In this document: piece after piece, positions 49,924 through 57,843 of the stretch
How positions within the stretch are numbered: the stretch's first letter is position 1
Layout: each line of letters begins with the position of its first letter
Source of the DNA: Marinimicrobium sp050113635
GTDB taxonomy: Bacteria > Pseudomonadota > Gammaproteobacteria > Pseudomonadales > Cellvibrionaceae
NCBI RefSeq assembly: GCF_050113635.1
Contig: NZ_JBNJLT010000005.1
Span: 124,001 to 188,000, forward strand
DNA: 64,000 nt
Direction: 5' to 3'
Program-made: the position numbers and the translations under genes
The notes under the pieces: model-generated
What the model was told of the DNA's origin: nothing
Database searches by the model: none
The model's input: the letters and a program-made list of their open reading frames with translations, nothing else

Positions 49924-50910
49924 ATGAATCGACCACCCCCCTCACACGCCTCCCATAAAGCTGCTGCGCCGCCGACTCGTGTGCAGTGGTTGACGATTGA
50001 CGCCGACCAGGCCGGGCAGCGCGTGGACAACTTCCTGATGGCGCGCCTGAAGGGGGTGCCCAAGTCCCGCATTTACAATATTTTGCGTAAAGGCGAAGTG
50101 CGCGTTAATAAAGGACGGGTGAAGCCTGATTACCGTTTGGTGGCTGGCGATCAGGTTCGGGTTCCGCCAGTGCGTGTCAGCGAGCGCCCCGCGCCGGATA
50201 AGCCCAGTGACCAGTTAGTAAAAACGCTGGCCCGCGCCATCCTGTTTGAAAGCGACGGGCTGCTGGTGATCAACAAGCCGCCCGGGCTTGCTGTGCACGG
50301 CGGCAGCGGTATTAGTCTGGGTTTGATTGAAGTGTTGCGGCAAATGCGGCCTGAAGCCCGTTTCCTGGAGCTGGTCCACCGGCTTGATCGCGACACGTCG
50401 GGCTGTTTAATGGTGGCAAAAAAACGCAGCATGCTGCGCCATTTACAGTCGGCGCTGCGCGATAAAGGAAAGGGTGGGGTGACCAAAATCTATCATTCCC
50501 TGGTGGGAGGGCGCTGGCCCGCCGGTCTGGATAAGGTCGATGTGCCGCTGATGCGCTTTGAGGTTAATGGAGAGCGCATTGTGAAGGTGCATCCGGAGGG
50601 CAAGCCCAGCCTGACGCTGTTTCGGGTTCTGGAGCGCTACGATGGGGCGACGTTGATGGAGGCGAACCTCATTACTGGACGAACTCACCAGATTCGGGTG
50701 CACGCCCAGTCCACCGGGCACAGTCTGCTCGGGGATGAAAAGTATGGTAATGACGCGGCTAATCGGCAATGGCGGGAGCGGGGAGTCAGGCGTTTGTTCC
50801 TGCATGCGGCCGAGCTGAGGTTTTATTTGCCGGACGCGAATGAACCCACTTGCGTCAAAGCCCCTTTGCCGGATGACCTGAGTTCGGTGCTGGACGCCTT
50901 GAAGTGCTAA
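49924..50910 (+). CDS. rluC: 23S rRNA pseudouridine(955/2504/2580) synthase
   Basis: A 328-residue RluA-family pseudouridine synthase. An N-terminal S4 RNA-binding domain (~22-90, 'GQRVDNFLMARLKGVPKSRIYNILRKGEVRVN') is followed by the catalytic domain with nucleophile Asp155 in 'LVHRLDRDTSGCLM' and 'TGRTHQIRVHAQSTGHSLLGDEKYG'. It modifies helix sites of 23S rRNA. The start at 49924 is chosen to match the family; a start 9 bases upstream is equally possible, and the long frame reaching back to 49621 has no homology. It is divergent from rne, as in E. coli, and followed by a HAD phosphatase gene. Confidence 0.95.
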   Translation: MNRPPPSHASHKAAAPPTRVQWLTIDADQAGQRVDNFLMARLKGVPKSRIYNILRKGEVRVNKGRVKPDYRLVAGDQVRVPPVRVSERPAPDKPSDQLVKTLARAILFESDGLLVINKPPGLAVHGGSGISLGLIEVLRQMRPEARFLELVHRLDRDTSGCLMVAKKRSMLRHLQSALRDKGKGGVTKIYHSLVGGRWPAGLDKVDVPLMRFEVNGERIVKVHPEGKPSLTLFRVLERYDGATLMEANLITGRTHQIRVHAQSTGHSLLGDEKYGNDAANRQWRERGVRRLFLHAAELRFYLPDANEPTCVKAPLPDDLSSVLDALKC

Positions 50911-50979
50911 GGACGGCAGGGGCTTACCAGGCGTACGATTGGTTATGTTGAAAGCGATCCGTTTGGGAGAGGAACTTCG

Positions 50980-51630
50980 GTGTTATTGATTTTTGACTGG
51001 GACGGCACCCTCAGTGATTCAACCTCGTTGATTACCCGCGCCATGCAGCAATCCGCTCAGGACCTCGGGTGGGCGGTTCCGGAAGAGCATGCGGTGCACA
51101 ATATTATTGGACTGGGTTTGCCTGAGGCGCTCGCCATGCTGTTTCCGGCTGTCGATGATGAGGGGCGGCGACAGGTGCGCGACCGGTATCGGGAGAACTA
51201 CCTGTTGCAAGACCGCATCAAGGCGCCGCAGTTATTCCCGGAAGTAATGGAGGGGCTGACGCGTTTGCGTGATGACGGTCATCGGTTGGCCGTGGCGACC
51301 AGCAAGAGTCGGGCGGGGCTGGATCGTGTTCTGGAGGCCATGAAGTTACGGGGTTTTTTTGAAGCCACCCGCTGTGCCGATGAAACCGCTTCCAAGCCGC
51401 ATCCACTCATGCTTGAGCAACTGCTCGAGGTCTTGGGAGGGTCGCCCTCCGAGGCGGTAATGATCGGCGACACCGAATATGATATGGAAATGGGGCGGCG
51501 CGCCGGTATGGATCGCATAGCGGTCAGCTATGGTGCGCATGAACTTCATCGTTTACACCCGTATGCGCCTGCTTTGTGTCTGGATCGTTTTGGTGAGCTA
51601 CTGGCATGGGAGCGGCTTATTCAGGTGTGA
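50980..51630 (+). CDS. HAD-superfamily phosphatase
   Basis: A 216-residue HAD hydrolase (subfamily IA) starting with GTG at 50980, preceded by AGAGGA. The motifs are 'IFDWDGTLSDS' (nucleophile Asp6, Asp8), 'AVATSKSRAGLD' (motif II Thr/Ser), Lys in 'ASKPHPLML', and 'VMIGDTEYDMEMGRRAGM' (acidic motif). It resembles phosphoglycolate phosphatase Gph/YqaB-like enzymes. The same gene follows rluC in Pseudomonas. Its substrate is unknown; a sugar phosphate or phosphoglycolate is plausible. Its 3' end overlaps the convergent maf gene by 14 bases. Confidence 0.9.
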   Translation: MLLIFDWDGTLSDSTSLITRAMQQSAQDLGWAVPEEHAVHNIIGLGLPEALAMLFPAVDDEGRRQVRDRYRENYLLQDRIKAPQLFPEVMEGLTRLRDDGHRLAVATSKSRAGLDRVLEAMKLRGFFEATRCADETASKPHPLMLEQLLEVLGGSPSEAVMIGDTEYDMEMGRRAGMDRIAVSYGAHELHRLHPYAPALCLDRFGELLAWERLIQV

Positions 51631-52219
51631 GCGGGTCCACGCCGGCGGCCAGTAACAAATCGGTCAGTGCCATCAATGGCAGCCCGATCAGCGCATTGGG
51701 ATCCCGCCCCTCAAATGCGGTGAACAACCGTATTCCCAAGCCTTCCATTTTGAATGACCCGGCGCAATCGTACGGGGTTTCTTTTTGCAAATAGTGTTCG
51801 ATTTGCTCGTTGCTCAGCTCCCGGAAATGTACCCTGATTCTCTCGCATCGGGTGGAGGTTCGGTTTGTGCGGGCGTCGTGCAGGCAGAGCCCAGTGTAAA
51901 AGTCGACCCGACGACCACTGGCGGCTTTGAGTTGCGCGACGGCATTTTCATGGTGGCCGGGTTTACCCAGTGGGGTGCCATCAAGGCTGGCCACCTGATC
52001 TGAGCCGATAATCAGGAGTTCGCGAGGGTGCGTTGGGGCGAGCGCCAGTGCCTTGGCTTTGGACAGTCGTCGGGCCAGAGCTTCGGGGGCCTCTCCCTTG
52101 AGAGGGGTTTCATCCACGTCCGGAGACGCTGTGTCGAAATCGGAAGTCAGTCGGGTCAACAATTCCCGTCGGTAGGGAGAACTGGAGGCGAGTAGCAGCT
52201 TAGGCATAAACTCGGGCAT
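51617..52219 (-). CDS. yceF: Maf-like nucleotide pyrophosphatase (YceF type)
   Basis: A 200-residue Maf protein of the YceF group, which hydrolyses m7GTP (7-methyl-GTP) and related modified nucleotides. The motif 'LLLASSSPYRRELLTRL' at the N-terminus, 'SPDVDE', 'IIGSDQVASLDGTPLGKPG', 'FYTGLCL' and 'YDCAGSFKMEGLGIRLF' are all typical. The ATG at 52219 has AGGA about 10 bases upstream and is chosen over a TTG at 52240. It is transcribed against yceD, as yceF is in E. coli, and its 3' end overlaps that of the convergent HAD gene. Confidence 0.92.
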   Translation of the reverse strand: MPEFMPKLLLASSSPYRRELLTRLTSDFDTASPDVDETPLKGEAPEALARRLSKAKALALAPTHPRELLIIGSDQVASLDGTPLGKPGHHENAVAQLKAASGRRVDFYTGLCLHDARTNRTSTRCERIRVHFRELSNEQIEHYLQKETPYDCAGSFKMEGLGIRLFTAFEGRDPNALIGLPLMALTDLLLAAGVDPLTPE

Positions 52220-52297
52220 AGTCACGTCGTCCTGGGGCAAATATCCGGTTATTCTATCGGAAAGCCGCGTCCTGGCGGCTTTTCCGCACTTTTTTCT

Positions 52298-52326
52298 TTG
52301 ACACGGCTCCGGCTTATCCCTATTAT
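52298..52326 (+). promoter_or_regulatory. strong sigma-70 promoter of yceD-rpmF
   Basis: Perfect -35 TTGACA (52298-52303), 17-base spacer, -10 TATTAT (52321-52326). The predicted start at about 52333 lies only about three bases before the yceD ATG at 52336, so the transcript could be leaderless. Confidence 0.75.
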
Positions 52327-52335
52327 TGCGCGCTT

Positions 52336-52872
52336 ATGTTTTCAGCCCCCTTTGACAAACCCCTGCCGCGCCAGGGAGACCCTCGCAAATTTGCGCAACA
52401 GGGTGTGCATTTGGCGGGTTATGTGCCGGTGTCGCAGCTGCCGCGAGTGCGGGATCTGGTGTTGGAAGAGGAAGGGCAAGTTCGTGTTGATCTGATGTTC
52501 GGGATCAGCGAGGAAGGCAAACTGGTGGTTCAAGGCTCGGCCGCTGGCGATCTGGTGTTTACTTGTCAGCGCTGTCTTGGGCCGGTGACGCTGCCGGTGG
52601 AAGCCGATATCGGGCTGGCACTGGTGCGCACAGAAATGGACGCCAAGCAGCTGCCCCGCTCAATGGACCCCTGGCTGCTGCCGGAAGAGGGCAACACGGA
52701 GCTTTTCCCCATGGTGGAGGAAGAGCTGTTATTAAGTATGCCGAGTGTGGCGTTTCACGACCACCCCTGCATTGATGAGGACCTCCTCAGCAGTGGTGAA
52801 CCGGTGGAACCCGAGCCGGCGGAAAATCCGTTTCAGGTTCTGAAGCAACTCAAGGGCTCGCCGAAAAAGTGA
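52336..52872 (+). CDS. yceD: 23S rRNA accumulation protein YceD (DUF177)
   Basis: A 178-residue DUF177 protein. 'LVFTCQRCLGPVTLPVE' carries the conserved cysteine pair region ('CQRC'), followed by an acidic region with 'WLLPEEGNTELFPMVEEELLLSMPSVAFHD' and C-terminal 'ENPFQVLKQLKGSPKK' matching YceD. It promotes accumulation of 23S rRNA in E. coli and is found beside rpmF almost everywhere. The ATG at 52336 fits the family N-terminus but has no ribosome-binding site, and a near-perfect promoter ends about three bases before it. rpmF follows 40 bases downstream. Confidence 0.95.
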   Translation: MFSAPFDKPLPRQGDPRKFAQQGVHLAGYVPVSQLPRVRDLVLEEEGQVRVDLMFGISEEGKLVVQGSAAGDLVFTCQRCLGPVTLPVEADIGLALVRTEMDAKQLPRSMDPWLLPEEGNTELFPMVEEELLLSMPSVAFHDHPCIDEDLLSSGEPVEPEPAENPFQVLKQLKGSPKK

Positions 52873-52912
52873 GGCGCCCCGGCTTCAGTCGTATTGTCAA
52901 CAGGAGATTATC

Positions 52913-53098
52913 ATGGCCGTTCAACAAAACCGTAAGACCCGTTCCAGACGTGGCATGCGTCGCTCTCACGACGCGCTGACCGGCAAAACGGCACTGTCCG
53001 TCGATCCGACTACCGGCGAGAAGCATTTGCGTCACCACGTGACTGCCGATGGTTTTTACCGCGGTCGCAAAGTGGTTGACACCGGTAACGACGAGTAA
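52913..53098 (+). CDS. rpmF: 50S ribosomal protein L32
   Basis: A 61-residue L32: 'MAVQQNRKTRSRRGMRRSHDAL' and the C-terminal 'TGEKHLRHHVTADGFYRGRKVV'. The cysteine form of zinc-binding L32 is not present, which is normal for gammaproteobacteria. AGGAG precedes the ATG. It lies between yceD and plsX, linking ribosome and membrane-lipid synthesis as in E. coli. Confidence 0.98.
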   Translation: MAVQQNRKTRSRRGMRRSHDALTGKTALSVDPTTGEKHLRHHVTADGFYRGRKVVDTGNDE

Positions 53099-53140
53099 AC
53101 GACGGGTCTGTCAGGCGTTAACACTGGCAGCCATCCGGCA

Positions 53141-54133
53141 ATGATTCGTATAGCGGTAGACGCTATGAGCGGGGACCTAGGTCCCCGCACTGCTATTTCG
53201 GCGGTGTTGCAGCTGGTTCCCAGCATCGCCGGCGTCCACTTTATTCTCGTGGGGGATCGCTCTGAACTGGAGTCGTTGCTGCCCACGGCTCTCCCGCCCT
53301 CTATATCCCTCGTTCATGCTCCCGCCAGAGTCGCCATGGGTGATGATCCCAGGGCTGCCTTGCGTCATGGACGTGAAACTTCCATGTGGCGGACGCTGGA
53401 TCTGGTGCGCAATGGCGAGGCAGAGGCGTGTGTCAGTGCCGGCAATACGGGCGCCCTGATGGCCATGGGACGCTATCTGCTGAAGACTCTTCCCGGTATT
53501 CAGCGTCCCGCCATCTGCAAATCGATGCCGGTGACACAAGCTCGCACTTATATGTTGGATCTGGGTGCCAACATGGAAAGCAGCGCGAGCCAGTTGCATC
53601 AATTCGCCCTGATGGGGGCTGTGCTGGCTGAACAGCACAGCGGTCGAGCGGCGACCGTAGCGCTGTTGAATGTCGGTATTGAGGCAGCCAAGGGGCCCGA
53701 AGTGATCCACGCCGCAGACGCATTGTTGCGGGCTGACTCTCGGATGAACTACCAGGGATACATCGAAGGTAATGATATTTACTCGGGTCGCGTCGATGTG
53801 GTGGTGTGCGATGGCTTCGCCGGTAATGTGGCACTAAAAGCCAGTGAAGGGGTGGCGCGCCTGATCGGAGAGAAGCTGCGGGTCGGCCTGCGTTCACGCT
53901 GGCGTTATCGTGTGGCGGCTTTGCTTCTGGCGCCACTATTGAAACGCTGGCGAACAGAGTTGAGCCCCTCCGCTTATAACGGGGCCGTTTTTCTGGGGCT
54001 TCGCTCGCCTGTCATCAAAAGCCATGGCAGTGCGGATGAAACAGCATTTGCGCGCGCTCTGGAGGTGGCGGTGGAGCAGGTCCGTTACGGTGTTGTCGAA
54101 CTTATTAAAACCGAGCTGACGCGGGACATTTAA
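53141..54133 (+). CDS. plsX: phosphate acyltransferase PlsX
   Basis: A 330-residue PlsX that makes acyl-phosphate from acyl-ACP, the entry to phospholipid synthesis with PlsY. The motifs 'IRIAVDAMSGDLGPR', 'ACVSAGNTGALMAMGRY', 'YMLDLGANMESSA', 'LLNVGIEAAKGPEVIHAA' and 'VVVCDGFAGNVALKASEG' are the family hallmarks. The start at 53141 gives the correct N-terminus, although its ribosome-binding site is weak. fabD follows after 54 bases; fabH, which often lies between them, is missing. Confidence 0.97.
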   Translation: MIRIAVDAMSGDLGPRTAISAVLQLVPSIAGVHFILVGDRSELESLLPTALPPSISLVHAPARVAMGDDPRAALRHGRETSMWRTLDLVRNGEAEACVSAGNTGALMAMGRYLLKTLPGIQRPAICKSMPVTQARTYMLDLGANMESSASQLHQFALMGAVLAEQHSGRAATVALLNVGIEAAKGPEVIHAADALLRADSRMNYQGYIEGNDIYSGRVDVVVCDGFAGNVALKASEGVARLIGEKLRVGLRSRWRYRVAALLLAPLLKRWRTELSPSAYNGAVFLGLRSPVIKSHGSADETAFARALEVAVEQVRYGVVELIKTELTRDI

Positions 54134-54187
54134 ATAAGCGTCGTCGGCTTGGGCTGTGAATACGATAGTTAGAAAGGGGTAGAACCT

Positions 54188-55135
54188 ATGTCTGAATCCA
54201 AACTGGCGTTTGTGTTTCCCGGTCAGGGCTCACAGAAAGTGGGTATGCTGGCGGAGCTGGCTGGCGAGTACAGTCTGGTAAAGGAAACGTTTTCCGATGC
54301 CTCTGATGTGTTGGGTTACGACCTGTGGGAGCTAGTGCAAGAAGGGCCGCAAGAGCAGCTCAACCTGACGGAGCGCACGCAGCCGATGCTGCTGGCTGCC
54401 AGTGTGGCCACCTGGCGTGTCTGGCGCTCTCAAAGCGGCATGTTGCCGTTGCGCCTGGCGGGCCACAGCCTGGGCGAGTGGTCGGCGCTGGTGGCCGCCA
54501 ATGTGGTGGATTTCGCCGATGCGGTTTCTCTGGTGCAGCAGCGCGGAAAGCTGATGCAGGAAGCCGTTCCGGCCGGGCAAGGTGGTATGGCAGCCATTAT
54601 TGGGCTTGATGACGCCGCGATTATTGCCGCGTGTGAGCAGGCGGCGGAAGGGGAGGTGGTGGCACCCGTGAATTTCAACTCCCCGGGGCAGGTCGTCATC
54701 GCAGGCAGTTCTTCTGCTGTTGAGCGCGCCATGGTGCTGTGTAAAGAGGCGGGTGCCAAGCGGGCGCTGGCCCTCCCGGTCAGTGCCCCTTTCCACACCA
54801 GTCTCATGCAGCCCGCTGCTGACGGTCTTGCGCCGCGTATCGCTGAGACTCAGTTCCGTGCGCCGGAAATTCCCGTGGTGCACAATGTGCACGCCAAAAC
54901 CGAGACCGATCCCGAAGCGATCAAACGCTTGATGATCGAGCAAATTTACAGCCCGGTGCTGTGGGTAAGCGGCGTTCAGGCACTGGTGGAGAGTGGTGTC
55001 GATACGACGGTCGAATGTGGTCCCGGTAAGGTGCTTTCGGGCCTGAACAAACGTATCGACAAGTCACTGACTACGCTTTCCATTGAGTCGCCGGAGGATC
55101 TTCGTGCGGCCCTGCAACAAACCAAAGGGGAATAA
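54188..55135 (+). CDS. fabD: malonyl-CoA:ACP transacylase
   Basis: A 315-residue FabD that loads malonate onto ACP for fatty-acid synthesis. 'AFVFPGQGSQKVGML' at the start, the catalytic Ser94 in 'AGHSLGEWSALVAA', the Arg in 'QQRGKLMQEAVPAG' and the His in 'VSAPFHTSLM' are present. AAAGGGG precedes the ATG. fabG begins 6 bases after its stop. The gene is downstream of plsX, and no fabH is present in the cluster. Confidence 0.97.
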   Translation: MSESKLAFVFPGQGSQKVGMLAELAGEYSLVKETFSDASDVLGYDLWELVQEGPQEQLNLTERTQPMLLAASVATWRVWRSQSGMLPLRLAGHSLGEWSALVAANVVDFADAVSLVQQRGKLMQEAVPAGQGGMAAIIGLDDAAIIAACEQAAEGEVVAPVNFNSPGQVVIAGSSSAVERAMVLCKEAGAKRALALPVSAPFHTSLMQPAADGLAPRIAETQFRAPEIPVVHNVHAKTETDPEAIKRLMIEQIYSPVLWVSGVQALVESGVDTTVECGPGKVLSGLNKRIDKSLTTLSIESPEDLRAALQQTKGE

Positions 55136-55141
55136 CAACCC

Positions 55142-55888
55142 ATGATCAATCTTGAAGGCAAGGTGGCGCTGGTCACCGGCGCGAGCCGTGGCATTGGTGC
55201 TGCGGTGGCGGCTCAGCTGGGAGCCGCTGGCGCTGTGGTGGTGGGCACCGCAACCAGTCAGAAAGGGGCTGATGCGATCAGCGAGCGGTTGAGCGCCGCG
55301 GGTATTGCCGGTGAAGGCATGGTCTTGAACGTTACCGATGCTGATTCAATTGCCGGCACCCTGGCTGCGGTCAAGGAGCGCTTTGGTGTGCCCACCATTT
55401 TGGTGAACAATGCCGGTATCACCAAAGACAACCTGTTGATGAGAATGGGCGATGAGGAGTGGCTCGACGTCATCAATACCAACCTCAGTTCCGTTTACCG
55501 CTTGAGTAAAGCCGTGCTGCGCGGCATGATGAAGGCCCGCTGGGGTCGTATTATCAATGTCAGTTCGGTGGTTGGTGCGATGGGAAATCCCGGTCAGTCG
55601 AACTATGCGGCGAGCAAGGCCGGCGTCGCCGGATTTGCACGATCCCTGGCTGCTGAGGTAGGCTCGCGGGGTATTACGGTGAATACTGTGGCGCCGGGCT
55701 TCATCGATACCGATATGACCCGCGCCCTGTCTGAAGAGCAGCGTGAACAACTGCTTGGCAAAATTCCGTTGGGTCGGCTGGGCCAGCCCGAGGAAATCGC
55801 CTCTGTGGTCGCATTTTTGGCCAGTGATGCTGGTGCGTATGTCAGTGGCGAGACCATACATGTCAACGGAGGCATGTATATGGCGTGA
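55142..55888 (+). CDS. fabG: 3-oxoacyl-ACP reductase
   Basis: A 248-residue SDR that reduces 3-oxoacyl-ACP with NADPH. 'VALVTGASRGIGAAVA' (cofactor motif), 'LVNNAGITKDNLLMRM', the catalytic Ser/Tyr/Lys in 'INVSSVVGAMGNPGQSNYAASKAG', and the C-terminal 'YVSGETIHVNGGMYMA' are the canonical FabG features. It starts 6 bases after fabD with weak spacing. It is separated from acpP by about 210 bases that contain a promoter candidate. Confidence 0.97.
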   Translation: MINLEGKVALVTGASRGIGAAVAAQLGAAGAVVVGTATSQKGADAISERLSAAGIAGEGMVLNVTDADSIAGTLAAVKERFGVPTILVNNAGITKDNLLMRMGDEEWLDVINTNLSSVYRLSKAVLRGMMKARWGRIINVSSVVGAMGNPGQSNYAASKAGVAGFARSLAAEVGSRGITVNTVAPGFIDTDMTRALSEEQREQLLGKIPLGRLGQPEEIASVVAFLASDAGAYVSGETIHVNGGMYMA

Positions 55889-55956
55889 TGGATGGTCATA
55901 ACTCTTTGTTTTTCATGATGGTTTTTCTAAAAAACAAAGAAATTTGGTCCAATCCG

Positions 55957-55985
55957 TTACAACCCGAGGCAATTCGATGTAAAAT
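55957..55985 (+). promoter_or_regulatory. acpP promoter candidate
   Basis: TTACAA (55957-55962) and TAAAAT (55980-55985) separated by 17 bases, about 115 bases before the acpP start. acpP normally has its own strong promoter. An AT-rich 11-bp inverted repeat (55903-55913 with 55930-55940) lies just upstream. Confidence 0.55.
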
Positions 55986-56099
55986 GCGCGTCGATTTTGT
56001 CCGTAGCTTAATCTAAGGAGTCGCCTCGGACTTTGCCTTTATTTAGAGGCCCGGGTTTACGGCTTCATCGATACTACCTACTAGGAGTTAGATAACATC

Positions 56100-56336
56100 A
56101 TGAGCAGCATTGAAGAACGGGTTAAAAAAATTGTTGCCGAGCAACTGGGTGTAAAAGAAGAAGAAGTTAAAAATGAAGCTTCCTTCGTTGAAGATCTGGG
56201 CGCCGACTCTCTCGACACCGTCGAGCTGGTGATGGCCCTGGAAGAGGAATTCGAAACTGAAATTCCTGACGAAGAAGCGGAAAAAATCACCACTGTGCAG
56301 CTGGCAATCGATTACATCAATGCCAACTTGGCGTAA
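56100..56336 (+). CDS. acpP: acyl carrier protein
   Basis: A 78-residue acidic ACP, 'MSSIEERVKKIVAEQLGV' and 'FVEDLGADSLDTVELVMALEEEFE', with the phosphopantetheine-carrying Ser37. It is the central carrier of fatty-acid synthesis. AGGAG is positioned 9 bases before the ATG. A strong terminator lies just downstream, so acpP is probably transcribed mainly as a single-gene message, with readthrough to fabF. Confidence 0.98.
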   Translation: MSSIEERVKKIVAEQLGVKEEEVKNEASFVEDLGADSLDTVELVMALEEEFETEIPDEEAEKITTVQLAIDYINANLA

Positions 56337-56365
56337 TCTTCAAGCTGGTTGATTACCGTCTTCCG

Positions 56366-56401
56366 AAAAGCCGTATTATTGTGAAATAGTACGGCTTTTT
56401 C
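56366..56401 (+). terminator. intrinsic terminator after acpP
   Basis: AAAAGCCGTA/TACGGCTTTT stem of 10 perfect pairs (56366-56375 with 56390-56399), extendable by weaker pairs, followed by a T-run. It lies 30 bases after acpP. Confidence 0.85.
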
Positions 56402-56522
56402 TTTGGATTGCTGACGTCACAGGCGTTGGCAATGGCACTTGACCGTGGGATCCGGGCAGCATGCGGAACGCTCCGTTGTTGCCAGGGTCCTGCGGTTGTT
56501 TATCGGCTGGAGAATGTACAAG

Positions 56523-57779
56523 GTGTCGCGTAAAAGAGTCGTCGTTACCGGATTGGGTATGGTGAGTCCGCTGGGCAATACGGTGGAAGATACCTGGCGG
56601 GGAATTGTCAATGGCGTAAGCGGGGTGGCCGATATTACGGCTTTTGATACCTCTGCATTTACGACCCGTTTCAGTGCCTCGGTTAAGGACTTTTCCGTAG
56701 AGGGTTACTATCCCGCCAAAGATGCTCGCAAAATGGATCCCTTCATCCAGTTCGGTATGGTGGCAGGTATCCAGGCCATGCGCGATGCCGGCCTGGAAGT
56801 GACAGAAGCCAACAGCCATAGAATGGGGGTTTCCATTGGCTCTGGCATCGGCGGCATTGGCTCCGTGGAAGACGGTGCCTTGATGATTGAGCACAAGGGC
56901 CCTCGACGAATTTCTCCTTTTTTTGTTCCGGGAGCGATTATCAACATGATCGCGGGCAACCTGTCGATCATGTATGGGCTGCGCGGCCCGAACATCGCGA
57001 TTACCACGGCGTGTACAACGGGGACACACAGTATCGGCTATGCGGCGCGCAGTATTATGTACGGTGAGACCGATGTCATGCTGGCTGGCGGTGCGGAAAT
57101 GGCGACCACGCCGGTAGGTCTCGGCGGTTTTGCAGCAGCTCGCGCACTGTCTACTCGCAACGACGATCCAACGTCCGCCAGCCGCCCCTGGGATCGCGAC
57201 CGCGATGGCTTTGTACTCGGCGACGGTGCCGGGGTGATGGTGCTTGAAGAGTATGAGCACGCCAGGCAGCGTGGTGCAAATATCTATGCAGAGCTTGTCG
57301 GTTTCGGTGTCAGTGGGGACGCTTATCACATGACCTCGCCGCCGGAAGATGGTGCCGGTGCTGCGCTGTCGATGCGCAACGCGGTCAACGATGCTGGTAT
57401 TCCCGTCGACGCTATCCATTATATTAACGCCCACGGCACCTCTACCCAGGCAGGTGATAAGGCTGAATGTCGCGCGGTAAAAAGCGTGATGGGTTCCGCT
57501 GTGGATACAGTGGCGGTCAGCTCCACCAAGTCCATGATCGGGCACTTGTTGGGTGCCGCCGGGGCGGTAGAAGCCATTTTCAGTGTGCTGGCCATTCGTG
57601 ATCAAGTGGCACCGCCTACCATCAATCTGGATAATCCGGATGAGGGATGCGACATCAATTTGGTGCCGCATACAGCGCAGGAGCGAGCCATTGATGCGGT
57701 GCTGTCTAATTCCTTTGGTTTTGGTGGCACCAATGGCTCTCTGATTTTCCGCAAGGTTTGGACACACTTCAGCTTTTAG
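56523..57779 (+). CDS. fabF: 3-oxoacyl-ACP synthase II
   Basis: A 418-residue ketosynthase elongating acyl-ACP. The Cys-His-His triad is Cys164 in 'TTACTTGTHSIG', His in 'NAHGTSTQAGD' and His in 'STKSMIGHLLGAAG'. The GTG at 56523 is preferred as start: it is preceded by GGAG at good spacing and gives the typical 'SRKRVVVTGLGMVSPLGN' beginning. The nearby ATG at 56514 is too close to the same GGAG, and a longer frame to 56439 reads through the acpP downstream region. A hairpin with T-rich tail follows the gene. Confidence 0.96.
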   Translation: MSRKRVVVTGLGMVSPLGNTVEDTWRGIVNGVSGVADITAFDTSAFTTRFSASVKDFSVEGYYPAKDARKMDPFIQFGMVAGIQAMRDAGLEVTEANSHRMGVSIGSGIGGIGSVEDGALMIEHKGPRRISPFFVPGAIINMIAGNLSIMYGLRGPNIAITTACTTGTHSIGYAARSIMYGETDVMLAGGAEMATTPVGLGGFAAARALSTRNDDPTSASRPWDRDRDGFVLGDGAGVMVLEEYEHARQRGANIYAELVGFGVSGDAYHMTSPPEDGAGAALSMRNAVNDAGIPVDAIHYINAHGTSTQAGDKAECRAVKSVMGSAVDTVAVSSTKSMIGHLLGAAGAVEAIFSVLAIRDQVAPPTINLDNPDEGCDINLVPHTAQERAIDAVLSNSFGFGGTNGSLIFRKVWTHFSF

Positions 57780-57784
57780 ACCTG

Positions 57785-57820
57785 GCGCCGGGGTGTGACT
57801 CACCTCGGCGCTTTGTTATT
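57785..57820 (+). terminator. terminator-like hairpin after fabF
   Basis: GCGCCGGGGTG pairs with CACCTCGGCGC (57785-57795 with 57801-57811, one mismatch, 5-base loop), followed by TTTGTTATT. It probably attenuates transcription into pabC. Confidence 0.55.
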
Positions 57821-57843
57821 CCCGCCTCTGGTAAACTGCAGCC

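Noticed and set aside
56376..57803. Minus-strand frame opposite fabF
   Set aside because: Antisense shadow of the ketosynthase gene; it would also run through two terminator hairpins.
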